IMG/VR virus record: IMGVR_UViG_3300034073_005389
Coordinates: 297,491 to 361,490 of that record
DNA from: a virus
DNA: 64,000 bases
Direction: 5' to 3' (one strand)
Both the position numbers and the translations under genes were made by a program. This document shows, one piece after another, positions 47,400 through 53,231 of the stretch. How positions within the stretch are numbered: position 1 is the stretch's first letter; each line of letters begins with the position of its first letter. The notes beneath the pieces are model-generated. The model did not search any database, was not told where the DNA came from, and saw only the letters and a list, made by a program, of their open reading frames with translations.

Positions 47400-47432
47400 A
47401 GGCAGTTTATACACATACCCAGGTGTATAAAC
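47400..47432 (-). promoter_or_regulatory. Class B promoter-like repeat, copy 3, with palindrome
   Basis: Minus strand ACACCTGGGTATGTGTATAAAC. The copy is part of a 10-bp perfect palindrome, GTTTATACAC-N8-GTGTATAAAC (47405-47432), unlike the others, so a TATAAA is present on both strands. Precedes the 29-aa gene. Confidence 0.7.
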
Positions 47433-47437
47433 TACGC

Positions 47438-47620
47438 TCAGTCTTCGATCCCGCCTTTGCGGAAGGCTTGGAAGACTTTACCAATGAAATAAGCGGGGAT
47501 GCAGATGAGCTTGGGGGGATTATGCGCCTCGGGTCCGGCGAGAACCAAGATTTCGTATTCGTCAGTCTCCGTGTTGTATCCAACAAGAACGTCATCGTTC
47601 AGAACGAGTTTGTTTTTCAT
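47438..47620 (-). CDS. Hypothetical protein, 60 aa
   Basis: MKNKLVLNDDVLVGYNTETD, then AGPEAHNPPKLICIPAYFIG and a basic helix. AAAGGATAG before ATG. Beta-rich start. Not recognised. Preceded by a long structured leader. Confidence 0.8.
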   Translation of the reverse strand: MKNKLVLNDDVLVGYNTETDEYEILVLAGPEAHNPPKLICIPAYFIGKVFQAFRKGGIED

Positions 47621-47631
47621 GTGCTATCCTT

Positions 47632-47730
47632 TCAGAGTGAACTTTGAACCGCCATGTTTAGAGCAACAGAACAATCCATTCAGGAGTAACTTTGCACTAG
47701 ACACTTTGCCGCATTACGAATGATCCTCAT
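47632..47730 (-). other. Two tiny leader ORFs (16 and 15 codons)
   Basis: ATG at 47730 with GGAGG upstream encodes 16 residues (MRIIRNAAKCLVQSYS). Its TGA is directly followed by ATGG at 47679, encoding 15 residues that end at 47632, just before the 47438 gene. Possible leader peptides; no conservation check possible here. Confidence 0.35.
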
Positions 47731-47760
47731 CACAGCCTCCTTGTAGAATCACACACATTT

Positions 47761-47914
47761 GTGTATTATAATAAACCAACAAGCCGAGAGACTAAATAAA
47801 AATATGTCTCTCTTTCTTGCTGCAACAAGCAAACGATTATAGCTTATCTACTTGCAGGTAAATAAACCTTATCGTTTCTTTATAATCACTTGTTGGCTTA
47901 TTGTAATACACAAG
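47761..47914 (-). ncRNA. Long structured leader or small RNA
   Basis: The ends TTGTGTATTATAATAAACCAACAAG and its inverted partner at about 47890-47914 pair over roughly 25 positions, the differences giving G-U pairs. Inside are GAGAGAC/GTCTCTC and AAACGAT/ATCGTTT stems. Transcribed from the class B repeat at 47912-47939 into the 47438 gene. Confidence 0.55.
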
Positions 47915-47939
47915 GCAGTTTATACACTTGCCTAGGTGT
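47912..47939 (-). promoter_or_regulatory. Class B promoter-like repeat, copy 4
   Basis: Minus strand ACACCTAGGCAAGTGTATAAAC then TGCCTT; -10 TATAAA. Leads into the structured leader at 47761-47914. Confidence 0.7.
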
Positions 47940-47970
47940 TTGGGTTATTTGGTAAAAATAAGTGGGGCAT

Positions 47971-48036
47971 TTGGTAAAAATAGGATTTGCACCTATTTCT
48001 CCCTATCCAGGGCGAGTTAGCTATACTCCTTTACCA
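47971..48036 (-). ncRNA. Degenerate tRNA-like element
   Basis: Outer helix TGGTAAA/TTTACCA, a GAGT/ACTC hairpin, a CCC/GGG arm with a 6-nt loop, and a T-arm-like ATAGG-TGCAAAT-CCTAT. The anticodon arm is not standard and the T loop has TGCAAAT instead of TTCAAAT. Downstream of class B copy 5. A tRNA relic or a structural mimic. Confidence 0.45.
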
Positions 48037-48037
48037 C

Positions 48038-48170
48038 TATCCCCGGTCCTATTAGATTGATAGGTAATCTCACTAATAGGTATTAGGTAGTTTAGACACT
48101 TGCCTAGGTGTGTATGGCTATTCTCTGAAAGGCTCCCAGGTTACTATCCTCGGTCCTATTAGATTGACTA
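48038..48170. repeat. Direct repeat CTATCC(C/T)CGGTCCTATTAG
   Basis: Two near-identical copies of a roughly 24-bp sequence, at 48038 and about 48145, each followed by an inverted CTAATAGG or CTAAGAGG half that can form a hairpin. Each copy lies between two class B RNA units, so they may be terminators or processing sites. Confidence 0.55.
48084..48111 (-). promoter_or_regulatory. Class B promoter-like repeat, copy 5
   Basis: Minus strand ACACCTAGGCAAGTGTCTAAAC then TACCTA; -10 TCTAAA. Upstream of the tRNA-like element at 47971-48036. Confidence 0.65.
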
Positions 48171-48185
48171 AGAGGTAATAAAAAT

Positions 48186-48285
48186 GGCAACCATCCAAAC
48201 ATCTTTATCCACGGTTGCCATCACCGGATAAAGAAATAGCAACCATCTCAACATACTTTACCCACGGTTGCCATCACCGAGTAAA
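48186..48285 (-). ncRNA. Tandem H-type pseudoknot RNA
   Basis: Two units of about 52 nt. Read on the minus strand, unit 1 (48285-48238) is UUUACUC-GGUGAU-GGCAACC-GU-GGGUAAA, then about 12 nt, then GGUUGCU. Unit 2 (48232-48186) is UUUAUCC-GGUGAU-GGCAACC-GU-GGAUAAA, then 11 nt, then GGUUGCC. The helices interleave (a, b, a', b'), forming pseudoknots. One pair changes U-A to C-G, and others change to G-U only on this strand, supporting a real minus-strand RNA. Class B promoter at 48324-48351. No ORF. Confidence 0.75.
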
Positions 48286-48323
48286 GCTGGAACGGTTTCA
48301 GGTAAATCCGCCAACCAAAACTA

Positions 48324-48351
48324 TTAGGCAGTTTATCCACTTGCCCAGGTG
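48324..48351 (-). promoter_or_regulatory. Class B promoter-like repeat, copy 6
   Basis: Minus strand ACACCTGGGCAAGTGGATAAAC then TGCCTA; -10 GATAAA. About 40 nt upstream of the pseudoknot RNA. Confidence 0.7.
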
Positions 48352-48357
48352 TATTCC

Positions 48358-48528
48358 TCACGGCAAGAAATACCTTCCATCCACCGCATCAACCTTATCC
48401 AGCATATCCAGAATCTTGTTCTTCTCCTCGCCTTCCGACAATCCTCGAACCACCAACATCAGATTGTCCCAGGCATCCTGATCAATGCCGTATTCATCAT
48501 CCAAAAGAGACTCAATGAAGTTGAACAT
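48358..48528 (-). CDS. Small acidic helical protein, 56 aa
   Basis: The ATG at 48528 (MFNFIESLLDDEYGIDQD) has GGAGGTAAG upstream. Acidic helices, ends VDGRYFLP. Not recognised. The pseudoknot promoter follows its stop. Confidence 0.8.
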   Translation of the reverse strand: MFNFIESLLDDEYGIDQDAWDNLMLVVRGLSEGEEKNKILDMLDKVDAVDGRYFLP

Positions 48529-48565
48529 TGTGCTTACCTCCAATCCAACCCAACCTTGTCCCCTA

Positions 48566-48593
48566 CCTACAATCTCCCAAGTTTACCGATGGG
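48566..48593 (-). promoter_or_regulatory. Class A promoter for the 48358 gene
   Basis: Box CCCATCGGTAAAC, 9-nt spacer, -10 TGTAGG then TAGGGG. Confidence 0.75.
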
Positions 48594-48605
48594 AACCCCC
48601 ACTTA

Positions 48606-48636
48606 TTGCCAACAAAGCCGAAACCTTGTTGGCAAT
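48606..48636 (-). terminator. Hairpin after the 48641 gene
   Basis: ATTGCCAACAAGG pairs with CTTTGTTGGCAAT on the minus strand. Sits between the stop at 48641 and the promoter box at 48581-48593, but the T tract is weak. Confidence 0.65.
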
Positions 48637-48640
48637 CCTG

Positions 48641-48796
48641 TCAATCCTCTACCCGCTCCAAATAACTCTCCTCCTCATTAGAGGTTTTTTTGTAACCCGT
48701 AGCCACCACAATCTCTCCCGAACTGTCCTCCGAGAATACCGCATCAGGACAAACTTGCAACACCAGTTGCACCATTTCCGCAAAAGTGATCTTCAT
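48641..48796 (-). CDS. Small acidic protein, 51 aa
   Basis: MKITFAEMVQLVLQVCPDAV, then SEDSSGEIVVATGYKKTSNE. The TGATG overlap with the upstream gene couples translation. Function unknown. Confidence 0.75.
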   Translation of the reverse strand: MKITFAEMVQLVLQVCPDAVFSEDSSGEIVVATGYKKTSNEEESYLERVED

Positions 48797-48951
48797 CACC
48801 ACCCAACCTTGTCAGGAGATACCACCAAACAAAAATACGGATTCCCAGGTTTCATCAATCGCAACTTGTTTCCCAGCTTTCCCATAAAACAATACACGCC
48901 AGCATAACCAGAAACACTTGCATACACCAAATCACCAATCCGCAAGTTCAT
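48796..48951 (-). CDS. Hypothetical SH3-like protein, 51 aa
   Basis: The ATG at 48951 (MNLRIGDLVYASVSGYAG) with GGAGGC upstream. Short beta barrel pattern with GDLVYA, GYAGVYCFMG and LRLMKPG. Not recognised. Confidence 0.75.
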   Translation of the reverse strand: MNLRIGDLVYASVSGYAGVYCFMGKLGNKLRLMKPGNPYFCLVVSPDKVGW

Positions 48952-48990
48952 TATGCCTCCTGTTTTATCTCCAACCAACCGCTCCCCCCA

Positions 48991-49018
48991 CCTCTAATCA
49001 CCCAAGTTGACCGATGGG
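48991..49018 (-). promoter_or_regulatory. Class A promoter for the 48796/48641 genes
   Basis: Box CCCATCGGTCAAC, 9-nt spacer, -10 TAGAGG then TGGGGG. Confidence 0.8.
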
Positions 49019-49067
49019 AGCCGTTTGCACTTACCAGGAAGCCCATTACAGGCTTCCCAGTAAATAA

Positions 49068-49382
49068 TCACTTTTGAAGCGCCTTCTTTTCCATATTCTC
49101 CGTGGCAACTTCCACCAGTTGCCGAACATACTTATACATCATCACTCTGGCTTTATTCAAATGATTTCCCGTCAACTTCTTACCACTCATTAGCCATTTG
49201 GCATAATAAGTGCCAAGCCTGGCATCAGGTCCATTGAAGCCTTTGCCATTCGTGTGCAATGTGGTATTGCTGGTTTGCTCATCCATGGTTTGACGAGCAA
49301 AAATAGCCAATACCGCCCTCTCCACCGCATAATCATTGCAAAGCAACAAATAACGAATGTAATCCGGACTATTCTTTTCCAT
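49068..49382 (-). CDS. Conserved phage protein, 104 aa
   Basis: The ATG at 49382 (MEKNSPDYIRYLLLCND) with TGGAGG upstream. TNTTLHTNGKGFNGPDARLGTYY-like core, then WLMSGKKLTGNHLNKARVMM, a signature I have seen in unknown phage proteins. Helical, basic C-terminus. A GGGAAGCC/GGCTTCCC-type hairpin at about 49038-49061 terminates it. Confidence 0.8.
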   Translation of the reverse strand: MEKNSPDYIRYLLLCNDYAVERAVLAIFARQTMDEQTSNTTLHTNGKGFNGPDARLGTYYAKWLMSGKKLTGNHLNKARVMMYKYVRQLVEVATENMEKKALQK

Positions 49383-49416
49383 CTTTTCCTCCAAAAAAAG
49401 ATTTTCAAGAACTTGG

Positions 49417-49459
49417 ACGGAGGGAAAGGAATCGAACCTTTCCTACAACCATTCTCCGT
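49417..49459 (-). ncRNA. tRNA minihelix-like element (acceptor plus T arm only)
   Basis: ACGGAG/CTCCGT helix joined through about ten bases to GGAAAGG-TTCGATT-CCTTTCC. The T loop is canonical, but D and anticodon arms are missing. 43 nt. Lies between two genes on the same strand and has no own promoter; a processed tail or an RNA decoy is possible. Confidence 0.5.
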
Positions 49460-49468
49460 ATTCTCTAA

Positions 49469-49801
49469 CTACTTGCGCGAAATACCACCATTCTGCCCAC
49501 GACTCGCCACAAACTTATTGCTCCCAGCAAGATAATCAGCAATCCGCTTGCTCAATCGACCATAATCCTCATACCGATTGCTAATCTTAGCAAACACCTG
49601 CCCAATCAGCAATGGCTTCACCACCTTTGCGTTATTGTTCTCATCAAAAATACTATTCAAAGCATTCTCAATCAGAATATCCTCCGAAAGATTGACATTC
49701 TCCCATTCCACCAAATCCCCCATAAACTTATTCAGCGTAGCCTCATGATCAATCGCACCCGCGTCATTACGAATAACATAGGAAACAAAATCAATCTTCA
49801 T
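49469..49801 (-). CDS. RGxxGG-family small protein, 110 aa
   Basis: MKIDFVSYVIRNDAGAIDHE, then helices, ending FVASRGQNGGISRK. Clearly homologous to 50578-50925 (same start pattern and SRGQNGG) and more distantly to 3901 and 4316. Possible nucleic-acid-binding regulator. Confidence 0.85.
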   Translation of the reverse strand: MKIDFVSYVIRNDAGAIDHEATLNKFMGDLVEWENVNLSEDILIENALNSIFDENNNAKVVKPLLIGQVFAKISNRYEDYGRLSKRIADYLAGSNKFVASRGQNGGISRK

Positions 49802-49839
49802 AATCTTTTTTTCCTTTCAGCAACCAACCATTCCCCCCA

Positions 49840-49867
49840 CCTCTAATCACTCAGGTTGACCGATGGG
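49840..49867 (-). promoter_or_regulatory. Class A promoter for the 49469 gene
   Basis: Box CCCATCGGTCAAC, 9-nt spacer, -10 TAGAGG then TGGGGGG. Confidence 0.8.
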
Positions 49868-50300
49868 CTAACCCATACATACTTATCTGCCTATTTACCC
49901 ATTCACACATACATACATTTTTTCTGCCCGCTTACGCACACCCGTATACCCACCAACCATAAACATACTCTCCCATTCATACACACCCCTACTTACACTC
50001 CCCCAATAACCTATAAACTATAATAAATACATTCCACCCAAACTAACTACCCAATATCTCAATACCTACACCCCCACACACATCTATATGCAAAATTTAT
50101 TCTACCTATACCTTATACAATACCACTATTCCTTATTTCCATAACTTACATTTCTCCCGCCCCCATTCTTTATTTCCCTAAATCTGCACCCCATTTCTTT
50201 CTTATTTCTACTTATTTATAAAATAGATTATGTAGTTTAGTGTATATGTGTATTGATGTGTCTATGTTTGTGTGCAGTATAATAAATAAAAAAAGTTTGT
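49868..50300. other. Gene-free region, C-depleted on the minus strand
   Basis: From about 49870 to 50220 the plus strand contains almost no G while C, A and T are abundant. No ORF, no clear hairpins. From 50220 to 50300 the bias ends in a GT/TG-rich stretch. The G-rich RNA or strand would be the minus strand. Marks the change from AT-rich to GC-rich sequence. Confidence 0.7.
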
Positions 50301-50375
50301 TTTTGGCTAGGGCAAAAACCATTGTGTGCAGTTGTTTGAATCTATGCCTAAATGTGTTTTGCGCCCTAGCCAAAA
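50301..50375 (-). terminator. Long inverted repeat downstream of stacked terminators
   Basis: TTTTGGCTAGGGC at 50301-50313 pairs with GCCCTAGCCAAAA at 50363-50375 across a 49-nt loop. T tracts on both sides. Confidence 0.55.
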
Positions 50376-50460
50376 AGCATTTTTTTTAGGGCTAGGGCTT
50401 ATGCCACACCCAATTGCCAACCGAATGCATTTATCCAAAAACACAAACACAAAAAAAAAA

Positions 50461-50487
50461 GCCAATGGCGGGATTTCCGCCATTGGC
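50461..50487 (-). terminator. Intrinsic terminator, second of a stack
   Basis: GCCAATGGCGG/CCGCCATTGGC followed on the minus strand by ten T residues. Backs up the terminator at 50531-50554. Confidence 0.9.
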
Positions 50488-50530
50488 TTTCACACACGCA
50501 AAAAAAGACAAAAAAAAAGACAAAAAAAAA

Positions 50531-50554
50531 GCCCCAGCGCATTGGCGCTGGGGC
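50531..50554 (-). terminator. Strong intrinsic terminator of the 50578 gene
   Basis: GCCCCAGCGC/GCGCTGGGGC followed on the minus strand by nine T residues. Confidence 0.95.
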
Positions 50555-50577
50555 TTTGGGAGACGGTCAGTCAGGTT

Positions 50578-50925
50578 TCACCGAGCGATGCGCTCGACTC
50601 CGCCATTCTGACCACGCTGGGCGTGGAATCGCGTCTTGTCTCCCAAGTAATCCGCGATCTTCTTAGAGAATTCCCCGAACTGAGTGAACGAAACACCCTT
50701 TCCGAGAAGGTACTGGAACGCTTCGCCCACCACCAGGGGCTTGGGCATGCGTTTGTTATCGTGACGGTCAAAGACCGAGTTGACGGCTTCGCGGATGAGT
50801 TCGAACTCATCCGCCGAAGCGGACTCGAAAGCGATGAGGTCTTGCATGAACTTGTGGAGCGTTTGCTCGTGATCGATGGAACCATCATCCGAGCGAACCA
50901 CGTAGCTAGCGAGATTGATCTCCAT
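50578..50925 (-). CDS. RGxxGG-family small protein, 115 aa
   Basis: MEINLASYVVRSDDGSIDHE, then TLHKFMQDLIAFESA and FHAQRGQNGGVERIAR. Nearest paralogue is 49469. GGAGG before ATG. The GC-rich coding contrasts with the AT-rich copies at 3901 and 4316, so the copies have adopted local base composition. Behind four tandem boxes. Possible regulator (inference). Confidence 0.9.
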   Translation of the reverse strand: MEINLASYVVRSDDGSIDHEQTLHKFMQDLIAFESASADEFELIREAVNSVFDRHDNKRMPKPLVVGEAFQYLLGKGVSFTQFGEFSKKIADYLGDKTRFHAQRGQNGGVERIAR

Positions 50926-50970
50926 GACTGTATCCTCCGAAGGGCGTTGCGGCGTGATTGCCTGCCCTCA

Positions 50971-50998
50971 ATATTGGTTCTGCAGGTTGACCGATGGG
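50971..50998 (-). promoter_or_regulatory. Class A promoter, proximal of four boxes
   Basis: Box CCCATCGGTCAAC, 9-nt spacer, -10 CAATAT then TGAGGG. Serves the 50578 gene. Confidence 0.75.
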
Positions 50999-51019
50999 TG
51001 CAACCGGGACAAAAAAACC

Positions 51020-51047
51020 TTTACTCAGGGGCATGTTGACCGATGGG
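51020..51047 (-). promoter_or_regulatory. Class A box, second of four
   Basis: Exact box. The -10 position reads AGTAAA with no TGAG, so it may be a weak promoter or a bare factor-binding site. Confidence 0.6.
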
Positions 51048-51074
51048 TACAATCCATCTAAAAAACCAAAACCC

Positions 51075-51102
51075 CCGTTGAATAGCAGAGGTTGACCGAT
51101 GG
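51075..51102 (-). promoter_or_regulatory. Class A box, third of four
   Basis: Exact box. The -10 position reads TCAACG, a poor match. Followed by GGGG then T-rich sequence. Confidence 0.5.
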
Positions 51103-51121
51103 GCGCTTTGACGCGCAGGTA

Positions 51122-51149
51122 CATTGTAGATTAGAGGTTGACCGATGGG
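51122..51149 (-). promoter_or_regulatory. Class A box, fourth of four
   Basis: Exact box. -10 ACAATG, or TACAAT one base shifted. Confidence 0.55.
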
Positions 51150-51176
51150 AACCCGATTGCACTTGGCAAAAAAAAA

Positions 51177-51200
51177 TCCCAGGTGCCTAAGCACCTGGGA
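51177..51200 (-). terminator. Intrinsic terminator of the 51223 gene
   Basis: TCCCAGGTGC/GCACCTGGGA followed by nine T residues on the minus strand. Confidence 0.95.
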
Positions 51201-51222
51201 TAAGATAAGACTCACTTTAGTA

Positions 51223-51396
51223 CTAGCTGGTTCGCACCTGGTAACCCACCGCCTTCTCCAGGCTCTTGTCGGTTTGGCTCAGGTTCAGCTTGAGCGCTTC
51301 CTTACGAGCCGTAAGCAAACACTCGTACACCTTCACCACCGACTCAGACAAGGAGTTGCTTTCCAGGTCCAGCTGCAGACGAACGATCTTGTACAT
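51223..51396 (-). CDS. Hypothetical cassette protein, 57 aa
   Basis: The ATG at 51396 (MYKIVRLQLDLESNSLSE) with AGGAGG upstream. Helical, basic end (QTDKSLEKAVGYQVRTS). Own promoter, 5' hairpin (TCAGG/CCTGA) and terminator. Not recognised. Confidence 0.85.
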   Translation of the reverse strand: MYKIVRLQLDLESNSLSESVVKVYECLLTARKEALKLNLSQTDKSLEKAVGYQVRTS

Positions 51397-51425
51397 AGAG
51401 CCTCCTATCAGGAATGACCCTGACA

Positions 51426-51453
51426 CAGTAGTATTGCCTGGTTGACCGATGGG
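51426..51453 (-). promoter_or_regulatory. Class A promoter for the 51223 cassette
   Basis: Exact box, 9-nt spacer, -10 CTACTG then TGTCAGG, which opens the 5' hairpin. Confidence 0.75.
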
Positions 51454-51469
51454 TGCGATCCATTAAAAC

Positions 51470-51497
51470 TTGCTCAGGTACAGATGTACCTGAGCAA
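51470..51497 (-). terminator. Terminator of the 51519 cassette
   Basis: TTGCTCAGGTAC/GTACCTGAGCAA followed by TTTTAATGG on the minus strand. Confidence 0.9.
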
Positions 51498-51518
51498 GTT
51501 AGGCTAAGCTACTACCTG

Positions 51519-52079
51519 TCAGCCGTGAGAGAAGCTGACCTTGGTGGGTCGGGTTGCCATCAGCTTGAAGTCGCTGGTGAACGTACGCTCCTTCATCACA
51601 GGTCCAGAACGCTTACCCATCACCCTGGCGATTGCCTCGTCACGGTCCACTTCCATCGTGATGTGATTAGTGGAGCCGTCTTTGTTGGTGATCTTGGAGT
51701 CAATCACCCCTCGACAACCTGGCGGTCCAGCATCTAGCTTGCGATCCACCCACCTGGACGCTTCCCCACTCATGTAGAAACCCATCTCCTCCAACACTCC
51801 ACCCTTCGCATCGTAGATGCAGGCGTTGATGGGCTTCTGCACCTTCTCACGCTGGCGTGTAGCCTTGGCTTCCTGCTTCTTCTCAGGAACCCTGAGAAGG
51901 TCTTGCAAGACCGCCTCTTGCACCAGCTTGAGCGCTGGCGTCGGATACAGCTCTCCCTTCTCCAGGCGAGCCAGAATCGAGACAGCCTCGGGAATCCCCG
52001 AAAGGAACTCCCTTTGAGCCTGCAAGAAAGCGGCAGCGGAAACCTTACCAGCGGACTGACGCAGGAACTTCTTGTGCAT
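51519..52079 (-). CDS. Hypothetical cassette protein, 186 aa
   Basis: The ATG at 52079 (MHKKFLRQSAGKVSAAAF), GGAGG upstream. Basic/acidic helices (KKQEAKATRQREKVQ), then a beta domain with MGFYMSGEASRWVDRKLDA. C-terminal part basic. Not recognised. Confidence 0.85.
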   Translation of the reverse strand: MHKKFLRQSAGKVSAAAFLQAQREFLSGIPEAVSILARLEKGELYPTPALKLVQEAVLQDLLRVPEKKQEAKATRQREKVQKPINACIYDAKGGVLEEMGFYMSGEASRWVDRKLDAGPPGCRGVIDSKITNKDGSTNHITMEVDRDEAIARVMGKRSGPVMKERTFTSDFKLMATRPTKVSFSHG

Positions 52080-52111
52080 AGGAACCTCCAAACAAAGCCG
52101 TGATTGGCTCA

Positions 52112-52139
52112 CCTATGTTTGTGCAAGTTGACCGATGGG
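52112..52139 (-). promoter_or_regulatory. Class A promoter for the 51519 cassette
   Basis: Exact box, 9-nt spacer, -10 CATAGG then TGAGCC, followed by AGCC/GGCT hairpin. Confidence 0.8.
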
Positions 52140-52156
52140 TTCAAGCCACTGAAAAC

Positions 52157-52184
52157 GCTCTTGAGACCATGTGGTCTCAAGAGC
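52157..52184 (-). terminator. Terminator of the 52190 cassette
   Basis: GCTCTTGAGACC/GGTCTCAAGAGC, then GTTTTC on the minus strand. Confidence 0.9.
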
Positions 52185-52189
52185 CTAGA

Positions 52190-52387
52190 CTAGAAGCTCA
52201 AAGGCGATCCATCCTCGTGTTCAGACTCCTCCGGCAACATGTCAATGAATGGGGCTGCCGTCTCCCAATCATCCTCACAGGCACCTCCCCTGAGGTTGAG
52301 CGTGTGAATACGCTCAAAATCAGGAATATAGCTGTCCATCTCATCTTCCAACATGGGGACGGATCGAGGAACGTATTGCTTTCCCAT
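52190..52387 (-). CDS. Small acidic cassette protein, 65 aa
   Basis: The ATG at 52387 (MGKQYVPRSVPMLEDEMD), GGAGG upstream; the longer frame is rejected. Acidic, Pro-rich, ends EDGSPLSF. Not recognised. Confidence 0.8.
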   Translation of the reverse strand: MGKQYVPRSVPMLEDEMDSYIPDFERIHTLNLRGGACEDDWETAAPFIDMLPEESEHEDGSPLSF

Positions 52388-52416
52388 AACTACCTCCATG
52401 AACCATGATTGGTTCA

Positions 52417-52444
52417 CAATAGGTTTAGCAAGTTGACCGATGGG
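52417..52444 (-). promoter_or_regulatory. Class A promoter for the 52190 cassette
   Basis: Exact box, 9-nt spacer, -10 CTATTG then TGAACC. The 5' hairpin is TGAACC/GGTTCA, a compensated change relative to GAGCC/GGCTC elsewhere. Confidence 0.8.
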
Positions 52445-52471
52445 CTACCTGGATTGCACTCAACAAAAAAA

Positions 52472-52508
52472 AACGCCCTAGTACTCGTGTGTGAGTACTA
52501 GAGCGTTT
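52472..52508 (-). terminator. Terminator of the 52529 cassette
   Basis: AACGC(C)CTAGTACTC pairs with GAGTACTAGAGCGTT on the other arm, followed by eight T residues on the minus strand. Confidence 0.9.
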
Positions 52509-52528
52509 AGGTGTGTGAGACTGTTTAG

Positions 52529-53110
52529 TTACACGCCGAGAGCAGCAAGCCGCTCATCGATGTTATTGATGCGTTCTTGTTCCCACGCTTCCGCACCAGG
52601 ATCATCTTGGTTGTGAGCGTGTAGCAGTGCTTCCACTGCCACTCGACGCTGAGCAATCAAGTTGTCAATCTCTCGCTGCCTGGGATTGGGCATACCTTTG
52701 ACGTAGCCCTGCAAGGTAGCTTGAGCGGTTGGTGCTGGAGACTTGCCGTATCGCTCTTGTTGGATCAAGTACCTGGCTCGTTGCCTGGCACGATCCAACT
52801 GCAAGCTGTACAGCTCACCAGTGTATGCGCCCGTGAACTTCTCAATGGCTCTGATGATTTCTTTCTTTGTCTCCGCTTCGGACTTTTCCTTGTTTGCCAG
52901 ATTGCACTCATGGATGAACGTTTTAGCGTCCTCCAAGGTTGCAACCTTGGTCGGCATGGGCGGAGGCGTTTGAGCAGGCTTGACAGGCTTGCTTACCACC
53001 TTTCGCTCCTCGGGAATGGTCCGGATTTGGATTGTCTGACGCTTCTCTTGCAACTTGGCAAGAGACGCAGCATACAACGCAATCATTTCGCGGAGATCGA
53101 CTTTGTTCAT
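52529..53110 (-). CDS. Coiled-coil cassette protein, 193 aa
   Basis: The ATG at 53110 (MNKVDLREMIALYAASLA). Helical head, Pro-rich linker (KPVKPAQTPPPMPTKVA), then long charged helices (RARQRARYLIQQERYG). Possibly elongated adaptor. Not recognised. Confidence 0.85.
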   Translation of the reverse strand: MNKVDLREMIALYAASLAKLQEKRQTIQIRTIPEERKVVSKPVKPAQTPPPMPTKVATLEDAKTFIHECNLANKEKSEAETKKEIIRAIEKFTGAYTGELYSLQLDRARQRARYLIQQERYGKSPAPTAQATLQGYVKGMPNPRQREIDNLIAQRRVAVEALLHAHNQDDPGAEAWEQERINNIDERLAALGV

Positions 53111-53145
53111 GTTTACTCCAATCCACTGACAAGTGCCAGTAGACA

Positions 53146-53173
53146 CCTATGGTTGTGCTGGTTGACCGATGGG
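53146..53173 (-). promoter_or_regulatory. Class A promoter for the 52529 cassette
   Basis: Exact box, 9-nt spacer, -10 CATAGG. 5' hairpin CTACTG/CAGTGG follows. Confidence 0.8.
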
Positions 53174-53193
53174 TGTGAGCCGCTGAAACAAAA

Positions 53194-53219
53194 TGCTCAG
53201 GTCTATATAGACCTGAGCA
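53194..53219 (-). terminator. Terminator of the 53232 cassette
   Basis: TGCTCAGGTCT/AGACCTGAGCA, then TTTTG on the minus strand. Confidence 0.9.
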
Positions 53220-53231
53220 CCTGTCAACTCG

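Noticed and set aside
48186-48285. Complete type III toxin-antitoxin system
   Set aside because: The RNA looks antitoxin-like, but no ToxN/CptN/TenpN-like ribonuclease gene is visible in the window.
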